Positions 23,101 through 35,100 of a DNA stretch of 64,000 nucleotides are shown in pieces. The DNA comes from Eublepharis macularius (lineage: Eukaryota; Chordata; Lepidosauria; Squamata; Eublepharidae): positions 66,417,766 to 66,481,765 of the forward strand of contig NC_072801.1 in NCBI RefSeq assembly GCF_028583425.1, given 5' to 3'. The notes under the pieces are model-generated. The model was not told the origin of the DNA. It did no database searches and was given only the letters and a program-made list of their open reading frames with translations. Made by a program: the position numbers and the translations under genes. Position 1 is the stretch's first letter. The number at the start of each line of letters is the position of its first letter.

Positions 23101-26100
23101 GCAACCCCTCACCATCTCCCCTCACCTTCCAATACCTGCTCAATGCCCTAACGGGGCACAATTCCGCGTCAGCGCAGGGGCCCAACCGCACCACTGCCCC
23201 CTTCCTCTATTGGTCAGTTTTAGACCAACGAACCGTAAGGGCAACGGCCTTTCCCTCAAACTTCAAGTCCCCGGCCATCAAAGCACGACCCGAGGAATCC
23301 CTTCCTGACTGAGCTACCAGCTCGCTAACCCGAAGGGCCCCAAAAAAGGCAGTTAAAGCAGCCGCATGGAAAAGTGTCGCTTCATACGGCGATGAACAAA
23401 CCTCTTTCCATGCCACCTTCAGCCCTTTAAGGACTGCCGGGGAAATGGGCTCCCGCAGATCCACTCCTTTAGGGCATTCCCTGGCCCAGCCTTCCAACAT
23501 CTTCCTAACCTGGAAGTCACCCGTGGCCTCCGGCAACCCCCGGGCTTTGCTGACAAATGCTAGCGCTGCCAACTGCCCCCTAATGGATCGCACCGCCAAC
23601 CCCCTACCTCTTTGCCAGACACAGAATCGTAGCAAATGTTCAACCAGTACCGGCCAGCTATCAGCCAAACCCTCGGCCGTCCTGAACTCCCTTAACTGGC
23701 CTACCGCTCGCTGATAAGCTCTCCGTGTGCTGGGTGCGATGGCTGCTTGAATAGCCCGACAAACTTCGGCCTCCCAAGCTGCCATAGCTCTGGTGGCATC
23801 CGAGCCGGGAGCCGATCGGCCTCCGGAGCAAGGTTCCAAAAACGCTCCATCTGTAGGCGAGACAAGGCGTCCGTCCTACAGTTATCAACTCCAGGAACAT
23901 GCCTGGCTCTGAATAAAATGTTCCTACGGAGGCACAACAGCGTAAATTCCCTCACCAACCTCATTACCATGGGGGACTTGGATGTTAACGCATTGACCAC
24001 CTGAACTACCGCCTGGTTATCACACCAAAATTGTACCGTGTGATTGGCCAATTCCCGCCCCCACAGGTGAACCGCCACCAAAAGCGGGAAGAATTCCAAA
24101 AAAGTGAGGTCCCTAACTAATGCAGATGCCCGCCAATCTTTTGGCCACTGCTCCGCGCACCAATGTTTCCAGAAATAAACTTCGAAACCAGTGGATCCTG
24201 ACGCGTCCGACGTCACCTGAAGCTCCGCCTCAAGCAAGAGAACCTCTCGCCACAAAGAAACCCCATTAAACTCGGCAAGAAAGGATTCCCACACTGCTAG
24301 GTCTGCACGCATACCCCCAGACACCCGCAACCGATGATGAGGTGCCCTCGCATAGCCGACGCAGAAAAGCCCTGCCAGGAGCAATAGCTTTGCAGGCGAA
24401 ATTAAGGTAACCCACAAGCTGCTGTAGCTCAACCAGGGATACCTTATGCTGAGAGCGCATCCTAACCACCCTGGACCTAAGCTCATCCACTTTATCCGCC
24501 GGCAACCTGAAAGACTGTTGGACAGTGTCCAATTCTATCCCCAAGAAAGTCAGCACCTGAGAAAGACCCTCCATCTTCTCATGCGCCAACGGCACACTGG
24601 GGCCCTTTTCCAGGGGGGTGTTGACCCCCCGTACCGCCACCTCCTGGTTTCTTCCCACGCCATCCCGGCTTACCCTTGGGGCATGAATTGTATGGGTGGG
24701 AACCACCACAGGAGGGACACTCATGCCTAAATCGGCAAGGCTTCCGCATACAGGAACCCTTGTACGCAAACTCCCAACACAGGAGCCGGGGTTGAACCGG
24801 CTAACCCGCTGCAACGCGGGAGCTTGTGGCCTGCGCAGACCTATGCACGACGTGCCCACTATCTGAACTGTCCATCACGCTCGGCTTAGCCGGGGACATA
24901 ACCTGCAACCATAGTTCCTGGTGAACCCGATCCCAAGGGATATTTGGGTTCATAGCAGCCCGCATATGGAACTCCTCGTCGTACTGCATCCATGCAGCAC
25001 CCGAGAAGCCCGTGTAGCCCTTGAATATAATGTCAAGGTATTGAAATAGCTGTATAGCCCGGCTAGGTTGAGCCCTAACAATGACCCCGGCATAGATTAA
25101 AAAACCGGGCAGCCAATTATTCCACGTCCTATCAACCTTCCTCCTCTTGAGCCTCTCCTTGTCCCTGTCATCCATTTCGTCCTTACTCTTTTTCTCCAGC
25201 TCCCTAAAGAGCAGAGAAAAGAGGTCCACAAACTCCCCCTTCAATATCTTGTCCTTAGTTGCCTGAGTCAAATGTTTGCCCAACGGCAATGCCGTGTCCC
25301 CAAATGGAACAGCGTTGAAGGGGACCTGTCCGTATGCCAACGCCAGGTGAGGATAAAGCCCCACTGGGTTCCTGAATACCCAGGCCACCCCAAGTACGGG
25401 CTGGGGAAGGGGAGAGCAGCTCCAGTTCCCCAAGATGCGAGCCCGGGCGTTGCCTGTTGCGGTGACAACCCCACACCAGCTACTGTCCCGGATGCCTGAC
25501 CACCACCCCCCTGCCTGCCCCCCAAAAGGTGTGTAAGCTCCCTGTGGAAGAGCAGGGAGAGGGGCTCTCACTGCCTGGGCCCAGGGCCCCCAAGGCCAAA
25601 GACTAGCTGATTGTGGTATGCTGTCTTTACCTCCAGCCTCCACGGGTTCCACAGCGACCGCTATAGGGGAAGAATCCTCCTGCCGGGCTTGCTCCCCTTC
25701 GCCGGTCGTCTCCTGAGGTTCCGTGGGCTCAGCGCCGCTCATGCTGCTGCCTCCGCCAGCCGCTCCTCCAGCTGCCCCTTCCAAAAGACATAAACGCCGT
25801 AAAATATCTCTATTAACTGCGTTCCTGGACGCCTTCTGTACAGGCCTCACCACATCAGCCTCCAGTGATGACACACCTACAGACCCTCTCGCCTGCTCCA
25901 AAGCGCGCAAGCACTTCAGAATATCCTGCTGGTCAGCCCCTTCTTCCTCCTCTGATGAAGACACGACTGGGCAAGGCCTTTTGGCTGCTTGCTTAGCCGC
26001 TGGCTGCTTCCCCTTAGGGGGTCCCCTACCTTTCCTTGGTGGCATGTACTGCCCTCACCACCACCACCTAAAGCAAGCAAGAAAGGCCCAATGAAATGCA

Positions 26101-29100
26101 GCAGGCAAAAGAGCCAGCCACAAAATGGCCGCCCGCCCGAGTGCCACCAGAAAATGGCCGCCCAAGAAGAGGGAAAACGAAACACCCAGTGGGCCTACAG
26201 AAGCCCCAGTCTGACTGAGAGCCCCAGGAGGTGGCCACACCGTGCCCTTAAGCACTAAATGCCCCCACCACCCAAGCAAAGGGCGACTTGGGAGCAACTA
26301 CCTACCACCCAACAGGGGGTTATGGGGGGGCACACACAGCGCAGAAGCGCCCGCCACCCCACCAGGCCGCAGCCGCACACTGGGCCTAAACCCCGGCGCC
26401 TCCGTTTCCCGCCCAAGGCTGCGCCGCCGCCGCACACACTCTAAACCCCACTGGGCAAAGGTCCGAGCGACGAGGCACAAAAGCACTGACAAAGCCCGCT
26501 TGCCCGGCCTAAAAGGGGGGCCCAGGTAAAATCCCCCGCTCCCGGGGGCTGCCACCCCACTACCCCGAATGGCCGCTGGCCCCACAAGGCCGCCGCGCCG
26601 AAAGGCCTCGCCTCCGCAGACACGGCCGTGCTTAATGCGCTGCGCCGCGCCGCACTCGCGGCAAGCCTCCCCTGCTCCCGACGCCGCAGCGCTGTGCGGC
26701 CAACTCTGCCGGCTGAATCCGCCACTTCCGCAACGCCGCCGCCGCTTCTCCGCCGGTCCACCGCCGCCCCGAGAGCCGCCGCAACCATTGCTCGCTCAGG
26801 GTAGACGCGTCTACCCTCTCCAAGCAACTGGCCGCGACTGCGGCTGGGCCGGGCAGAGCACGTCCTTTCCTCTGCTCTGCCCCGCCCAGCAACCCATTCC
26901 TGGAAGGAGGGCGGGGCCGGTGTTGCCTCACTCCTTCCAGGACGGCAATAACGGCACCCGGCTGAACGGCCTCCAGCTTGCCGGGTAAGTGCCGCATAAT
27001 TTCCCTAATGGTCAATAACTATTCCAGCACACCTAGAAGGTGGTTAAATTTTCAGATGGCATAACTGTATGCTTGTATGGTGCCCTGAAAATAATCCTTT
27101 GCCTCTGTAGACAGAAGAAGAATATATAATTTAAAAGATGGGGAAGTAGTACAGATCTCTGGAATGTGCTGAACACTTCTTAGATATGTGTATAATACTG
27201 GAATAAGACAAGATTTACTTCCTGGAGGAAGAAGGAATTCAGCAAGACCATCACCCACTTTCCATTTCTCTTCAGTAGAACTTAAGTAGATTCAAGAAAG
27301 CTAAAGAATGGAAGAGCAGCCCCTGCCATACTTTAGGGACCTATTATTAACTACTATGCTGGGGCTTGATGTTTGTTGACCGGCTGAGTAAAATCTTATG
27401 TGTAAAAGATTCTGTTAGCTGACACGGCAGAGAAGCCTATCTTACTACGTTGAACTTTTAGCAAGAAAAGAGCCATTGCAATAGGTACGTAACCTTGATT
27501 TTATAAAAACATCCTCTTTGCTTGCATTCCTGTAGATATCTACTGTAGCTAGATTCTTTCCCATTCACTGTAAAGAGATTCGCAGTAGGTAGACAGGGAA
27601 ATGGGGCTGTGCTTAAATGTCTATATATGCTGGGTACTGAGAACCAGACTTTATCCCTAAAAAGAACATTTTGGAATGCTGAATTGGGGATCATCAACAA
27701 ATCTTTAAGTCACGCAGTCTTGGATTCTTGCAGTGAAATTGTTCAGATTCAACAGACAGATCCTTAAATCATGTTGTCTCTTTCACTGTGACTCAGACGA
27801 GACACTATTACAGAAGGGCAATGCTCCAACAGTTGCTCAAAAGTTTATGGTTTAACCATAGAGTTTGAGATGAATGCTAGGGCATCACCTGACACAGTAA
27901 CATCACTTCTTATTTGTAATACAAATGATGCCATGACATGGATATTGATATTGATCATTCCCTAATGCCCCCCCCCTTTGGCACCATGCTGAGTCATATG
28001 AGCAGCCGTATCTTGGTCATGGTTACAATTTGGAGCATCCACAAACTGTCTGAGACAGAGGAGGATCAGGAAAAAATGAAGATTGAACTCAAAGAAGGGA
28101 GGAAAGAGGTAACCTTTGTTTTTTGTGGCCACTTTTAAGTTCTGTCATAAAACACAAACATTTCTTGCCACCTTACTCACTTGGGACATTCGCCACATTT
28201 GCATGTCTGCATAAACGGAGCAAAGGGTGGAAAGTGATAAAAAAATTTCATCATCCTCCATGGCTCCTCAGAAGTTAGGCTTAGACACTTCAAGGGCACA
28301 TGATAACCAATGGAATAGCCTGTCAGGGTCTTCGCACCCCCAGCCATACCTCAGAGGTGTGACAAACTTGAATCAAGGACTGGACTCTAAAGGACATTGT
28401 GCTCTTAGGTTAGAGACAGCTGTGGCTGTCCTGTGAAAGTGTGCAGAGGAGGGGCCCTTTCTGAGCTTATCTGTCTTCTACTTATCTGCTTACCTCCAGC
28501 ATTCAGCTTGGGAAGAGGAATCGTTGCCATTGATACGTAACCTTAGAACTTCTGAACGTTCTAAAACATCCGTTTTCCTTTGTAGTCACTTTGTTTTTGC
28601 TTTACATGTAACGTAACTGTTGGGGGATGGGAAGTGGGAACTTAGGCAAGGCTGGAAGTTAGGGGGAGGGAACTGGGCTGTACTTCGATCCCAATATAGG
28701 CTTGTGGCTTGGCGCAGAATTTCATTCCTGGCAATGAACTCATGGATTATCAATAAAGCTTTAACTCCTGCAGTTCTGCACTTCTGGACTCATGCAGGGA
28801 TTGAGATCTACTTGACAGAACCTTACATAGATGTTAGCTTTCCTTGTCTTGCTGTCCTTTGAAATACTTTCAGGTGGGTAGCCAAGTTGGGCTATAGTAG
28901 AAGAGCAAGATTTGGCCCCAGTCGCACCTTAGAGAATAACTTGATTTCCACAGGGTGAGCTTTGCAGACTCAAAGCTCCCTTGGTCTGTTGAGCTTTGAC
29001 TCTTGAAACTCACACCCTGGAAATCTAGTTGGTCTTGCAAGGTACAAGATGCAACTGGAACCAAATCTTTGAAAGCAGCGGTGAGTCAGAGAGATTTCCA

Positions 29101-32100
29101 CGGCTTTATCTTTTCCTTGCCCAAAGGAAAGAGTCGGGGGAGGGGTAGGAAAGCATTTTTCTCTGACCTAGATTTAGGAGAAGAGTACGTTTTTATACTT
29201 TGCATTTTAAATTTACACAGTGAGAGGGAGAGGTGCAGAAAGTTGAGTTGAGTTTTAACTCGACCTCCCCACAAATGGGCTCAGGGCAGGGTACACTGGC
29301 GTATGCACTGGCGTATGCACTGGCGTAGTTTGCAGCAGTAAAATAGCTAGACCATCCAATTCCTATGTAGTATAAAGCCTTCGGTAACCACAGTCCTCCC
29401 TGCCAGATGCATCTGACAAAGAGAACTGTGGTCCCCGAAAGCCCACACCAGGCACCACTACACTTCCTGGACACCACTGTACAACTACATAATGGACGAA
29501 TAAATACCACCTTATACCGGAAACCAACAGACCGATACTACATATTTACATGCCTCCAGCTACCACCCTAAACATACCATTCGGTCTATTGTCTACAGCC
29601 AAGCCTTACGTTACAATCGTATCTGCTCCAATGCTCTCGACTGAGACTCACACTTAAGAGATTTACAACAAGCATTTTTGAGACTACAGTACCCACCAAA
29701 TGAAGTGAAGAAACAAATCAACAGGGCCAGACTAGTACCCAGAAACAGTTTTCTCCAGAACAAACCTAAAGGAACTAACAACAGAACACCACTGGTTGTC
29801 ACCTATAGCTCCCAGCTCAAACCCATCCAACGTATCATCAGTGAGCTACAACCCATCCTGGAAAATGATGCCTCTCTCTCAGAAGCCCTGGGTGGAAGAC
29901 CTTTCCTTGCCTACAGACAGCCCCCCAACCTTAAACGACTTCTCACCCACAATCATGAATCGGCCAGCAGAGTCACCAGCACACGTACCAGGCCCTGCAA
30001 CAGACCCAGATGCCAGCTCTGCCCCTATGTCTACCCAGGGAATACAATTACCGGACCCAATGGCATCAACTACACTGTCTCTGGCTCTTACAGCTGCTCA
30101 TCCTCAAATCTGATATATGCCCTCATGTGCCAACAATGTCCTTCTGCTCTGTACATTGGACAAACCAGCCAACCTCTACGCAAAAGAATAAATGGACACA
30201 AATCTGACATTAGAAATGGAAACATCCAAAAACCAGTGGGAGAACAATCTACCAGGACATTCCATCCAAGACTTAAAGGTCGCTGTAGTTCAACAGAAAC
30301 CTTTCAAAAACAAAATCCAACGAGAGGCTGCTGAATTGGAATTCATATGCAAATTTGACTCTGTCAAGCTGGGGCTGAATAGGGACTATGAATGGTTATC
30401 ACATTATCACAGGTAACAGATTTCCTTTACAGAGGCGGGGTCTGGGGGAGCCCAGTGGCGCCTGGCGTGGGCTTTCGGGGACCACAGTTCTCTTTGTCAG
30501 ATGCATCTGGCGGGGAGAACTGGTTATCGAAGGCTTATACTACATAGGAATTGGATGGTCTAGCTATTTTACTGCTGCAAACTAACAGGGCAAACTCCCT
30601 TGAAGCCTCACTCAAGCCAACTGACCCCAAAAGGACACCAAAAGGAGATGTTTACATTTACTGGCAAAGGAATGTTTTGATTGCACCCTCCCTCTCTCCC
30701 CCCCTAACTGCATCTTCTCTCTTCTCTCTCCTCCCCTCCTCTTCTATATTTGACCAGTTTATGTACCATGCATCTGACGAAGAGAACTTGATTCTCGAAA
30801 GCTTATGCTACAATAAAATTGGTTAGTCTTAAAGGTGCTACTGGACTCTTTTTGATTTTGCTACTACAGACTAACACGGCTAACTCCTCTGGATCTTTGA
30901 CAACAAAGGAGTGTCTCTCTATCACAAACCAAAAAGGCTGTCCAAAAGGACGCCATGAGCAATGTTATCAAAAGCTGCAGAGGGATTCAGCAAGATTGAC
31001 AGGATAAGGCACAGTAGATGCTCTGTTTCTCTGCTTCTAACAAGCACTGCCTAGCCATGGAAGATGGGTCTTCTTTTCAGCTTTCTACTACTTCTACCCA
31101 CCTAGCCAGCTAGCAGGTTTGAACTTATTTGATTTTAATTCTGAAAGTTATCCTTTGGAGATTGGTTTTTTTTATTGTTTATCTTAGGTATTTTTACTGT
31201 TGTTGTACCCTTCCCTGAGCCCATTTGTGGGGAGGTCGAGTTAAAACTCAACTCAACTTTCTGCACCTCTCCCTCTCACTGTGTAAATTTAAAATGCAAA
31301 CTCCTTGGGTAGAGACCTGGCTGATGTTTTTTGCAAATAAGTTTTCCTTTGCAAAGCATTGGGTGTGTTGGGTACACTGTGTAGACCTGTCTGTGTATGT
31401 GATTTGATAGTAAGTTTCTAAACCTGATGAGGATCCATTTAATATTATCTGGTCAGTTATGTAGCACCATGAATGAAATCCAGTATTTTTACTCAAAAAA
31501 GAAGCAGCAGACTAAGAGGTTTTGGAAATTCTTCCATTGGAAGATCCTGAATTGAAAACACAAGTTGCATAGAATGTAGACTTCGAAAGGTGTCAGGGTG
31601 AAACAGCGAGGCAGAATGGGAAGAAATCTTTTAGGGGAAAGGGAGATTCAATGGCTGTTGGAACATCCCTAAAGACTTGTGGAATCTCCCAAATCTCAGT
31701 AACTTATCCAGTGGAGAACCTTTTGGAGATGTGATTGGGTTTTCCTTTACTTTTCCTTTTTGTGTGAGTGAAAGCCTTATACTATTCCACAAAGTTTATG
31801 AGTCAAGAAAAGATGGATGACCACTAACCTCATTAGCACCTTTAAGATGAACCGACGTTACGTGATGCACGATGCATCTGATGAAGAGAGCTGTGATTCC
31901 CGAAAGCTTATGCTGCAGTAAAGTTGGTTCGATTTAAATGTGCTATTGGACTCTTTTCTATTTTGCTACTACAGACTAACACGGCTAACTCCTCTGGATC
32001 TATGATCTCATTAGGGATACCACATTTTTGGTTTTATGAAACTGAAACTTGTGAAGAGAATGGATAATACAGAATAGAATTTTTGCTCTTATGCTCAAAT

Positions 32101-35100
32101 TTCACAGCACCTGTCAGACTATGGAATCCCAGTTATCTCGAGTTCATCTCTCACCCCTTCTGCAAGAAGCGCAGGGTCTCTTGGTTCAAAGGGTTTATTG
32201 AAAGACTATGCTCAGGATACAGGTGTCCATAATCCAAGGCTGGAAAACAACAAATATGACCGTCACCAACTAACTAATACAACTCAAAGGAAAATTAAAC
32301 ACTCTTATATGCAAAAGTACAAAATTTACTCATACAACATTGAATCATAAATATAATCCAACCAGTTCAAATAGAACAGCCGTATTGGGGCACGTGTCGT
32401 ATTTCAAAGGAAATTAACATGGGGAGGGCAAAAAGGTTTTCAAGCCAAACCCCTATGTTTTTTGCAGAAACACAATCACTTCAAATAGGGCTAAAAAAAG
32501 CCTCCGCATAGGTAGATACAGGTTTCAGTATATACAAGGCACATACATGTTGCTCCAAGCAGTATTTCAACACACTTTGAACAGAATCAACATATTCTAA
32601 ATTGTAACTGAACGGGTCAGCCAGCAAGAGGTCCCGTTTCCGGTATCCCCTTCTTCAGAGCAGTTACAAATAAGATGATTCAAATAATGCTTCTATCTCA
32701 CTCACGGCTCGCTCACTGGCGTATGCAGTGCAGTACGCCAGTGCATACGCCAGTGAGCGAGCCGTGAGTGAGATAGAAGCATTATTTGAATCATCTTATT
32801 TGTAACTGCTCTGAAGAAGGGGATACCGGAAACGGGACCTCTTGCTGGCTGACCCGTTCAGTTACAATTTAGAATATGTTGATTCTGTTCAAAGTGTGTT
32901 GAAATACTGCTTGGAGCAACATGTATGTGCCTTGTATATACTGAAACCTGTATCTACCTATGCGGAGGCTTTTTTTAGCCCTATTTGAAGTGATTGTGTT
33001 TCTGCAAAAAACATAGGGGTTTGGCTTGAAAACCTTTTTGCCCTCCCCATGTTAATTTCCTTTGAAATACGACACGTGCCCCAATACGGCTGTTCTATTT
33101 GAACTGGTTGGATTATATTTATGATTCAATGTTGTATGAGTAAATTTTGTACTTTTGCATATAAGAGTGTTTAATTTTCCTTTGAGTTGTATTAGTTAGT
33201 TGGTGACGGTCATATTTGTTGTTTTCCAGTCTTATACTGTCACCCTCTCTTTGTGTGATTGTGGTCCATAATCCAAGGGCTGGGGAGGCCCCTGGCGGAA
33301 CAAAAGCTTTGTTGAGAATGGCATGTAAAACGAAAGTTACAACACATCAAACACCCATTCCCAGCCTCCCCCCAGCGTTGTCTGCGAAGGCCTGAGGAGA
33401 TGAGGAAATCAAGGTTGTTGACTGGACTGGATAGATAAGACTCTTAGCTCCACTGAGTATGAACGGCCTGGGCAACATCTGGGCCTAGAGGGAGGAAAAC
33501 TGGAAAACTACTGATTATAACACAAGTTAACATGGTGTTACTCTGGCTAGAGAACTGACATCCTGGCAGTACCTTTCAAATGAATGACCAGAAGATTAGA
33601 ATGCACAAAAGGAAATCCTTATTTACTCAATAAGTAATTAAATAATTGAACCCCTGTGGTTTTGGACATGCTGAACCACTGAACTCAGGATGGGCCCAGA
33701 GATGGAGATAAGTATTCTTCTCTGTTCATTTAAATGATGGGTGTTGTTTGTATTGTATTTAGATTGCATTTTAATTGTTCTAAGCAGTTTGGTGTCTTTT
33801 CAGGGAGAAATGTATTGAAAAGGGACTGTAACTACAGAAATTTTCTTAGACTGTAACATTTCATGTTGAGTGTAAAGAATTCACACCTGATTATATTTGT
33901 GATTCCATATAATCGCACTTGCGTTAATGGTGAATTCTTGGCCTCCAGGAGCCCAGGGATCCATCTTTCCAACTTGAACATGCCGTAAGGATCTATTGAG
34001 GAATGTGATTATGTTGATGATGTCGTATCCAAAGGCCTGTCCTCCATTTCTATCAATGAAGATTTCATCCCCGGCGCTATTGTTAAAGCGAACCTTTCTT
34101 AGAAAAGAGTGCAGCTAGATGAGAGAGAAAAAGTTGCAAACAGGGAGAAAAAACACATGGAGAGAAAGGGCACATTGCCCCTTGTGAGGTGATCTCTGCG
34201 TTGAAAAGTCTATTCACTACTCTTGTATTTTCCAACCAGAGGAATTCTTTAGCAATCTCTCTCCAGGTGCATCTCAAATGTGGCATTTTGTGTGAGATCT
34301 TCCCTCGCTGCTTGAGACTGCACACACATTTATAAATCCAAAGCCCACCTTAGATAAACTCATCCAAGCTCCTAATGCTTCGTCTACCTTGAGAGACATC
34401 CATTAAGTTATTTTTTGGGGAGCATAAATGTCAGCTAGCCCCAGGCCTTATATCTGGACTCCCCAGATACTAGTTTGTTCATTTGGGTCTGCTTCTCTCC
34501 ATGAAATGCTGGTTGTTTTGCTGCTCCTCTGCTTTCATCTTTAAGACTAGTAATGATCACCCTAACTGAAACTGCTGTCTTCCCTTTCCTCCATAACTTC
34601 TTCTTAGTTAGCTCTGTATGTGTGCCATATACTCTGTGCTTGTTTGCTTAACTTTTACTTCTTTTAAATAAATACCTTTCCAGTTGAACATCTGCATGAT
34701 TTATTTGCGAGTTCTTTTATGGTAATAATCCCTATAAACACTGGTAGAGATTCCCAGTTACCTCCTCTGAGGGCCAAGCTACACATGACGAATGACACTT
34801 GAATGGCAAGTGGATTGAGTGGAGGGCAAGTGAACAGGGAGAAATACACTTGCCGTTCAAGTGTCATTGGTCATGTGTAGCTTCGTCCTCACTCTTTCTC
34901 CTTAAGTCAACTCTCCCAACTAATTAGGAGTCCACCTATTTGGGTAATATAAGGGAGACCCTTCCCTACAGCCACCAGTCTGGACCTTGCTTCCATCCAT
35001 GCAGCCTCTGCAAGAGTTGGAATGTATTGGGAAATATCTGATGTAGGATACACATTAGATGTAGTAAGGATGTAGTAAGCAAAGCCCATCCCATGGAACA

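Larger units (their letters stand above)
21040..26997 (-). mobile_element. Ngaro (DIRS-order) tyrosine-recombinase retrotransposon, 5.96 kb
   Basis: Minus-strand order: A1 repeat (26997-26820), leader, Gag, RT remnant with RNase H, tyrosine recombinase, SGNH hydrolase, B1 (22221-21793), A2 (21792-21615), a 179-bp segment, B2 (21435-21040). These split direct repeats, with no LTRs and no target duplication, define Ngaro; integration goes through a circle using the recombinase. The unit B paralogue is an empty site: flanks CCCAT and AATTTCCC are contiguous near 51170. The leader is CG-rich, suggesting a fairly young insertion. The copy is defective. Confidence 0.93.
29201..31298. repeat. 94-bp inverted repeat pair (29201-29294 / 31205-31298)
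   Basis: The arms are exact reverse complements apart from one visible mismatch and no indel. The right arm is the native L2-like tail also seen in unit B (54410-54530); the left arm is its inverted copy. They enclose the Penelope insertion. Confidence 0.8.

Noticed and set aside
24801..24803. TAG codons in Ngaro Gag and recombinase as programmed readthrough
   Set aside because: Possible in principle, but the element also has a deletion and a frameshift, so mutation is the simpler reading; no readthrough context was evident.
26250..26990. Several open frames of 60-140 codons in the CG-rich Ngaro leader
   Set aside because: GC richness suppresses stop codons on all frames; sequences are low-complexity Arg/Pro/Ala without motifs.
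32700..32760. Palindrome centre as an assembly join artefact
   Set aside because: Not excluded, but the matching 15-bp flanks and the one-sided 34-bp tail argue for a real insertion.
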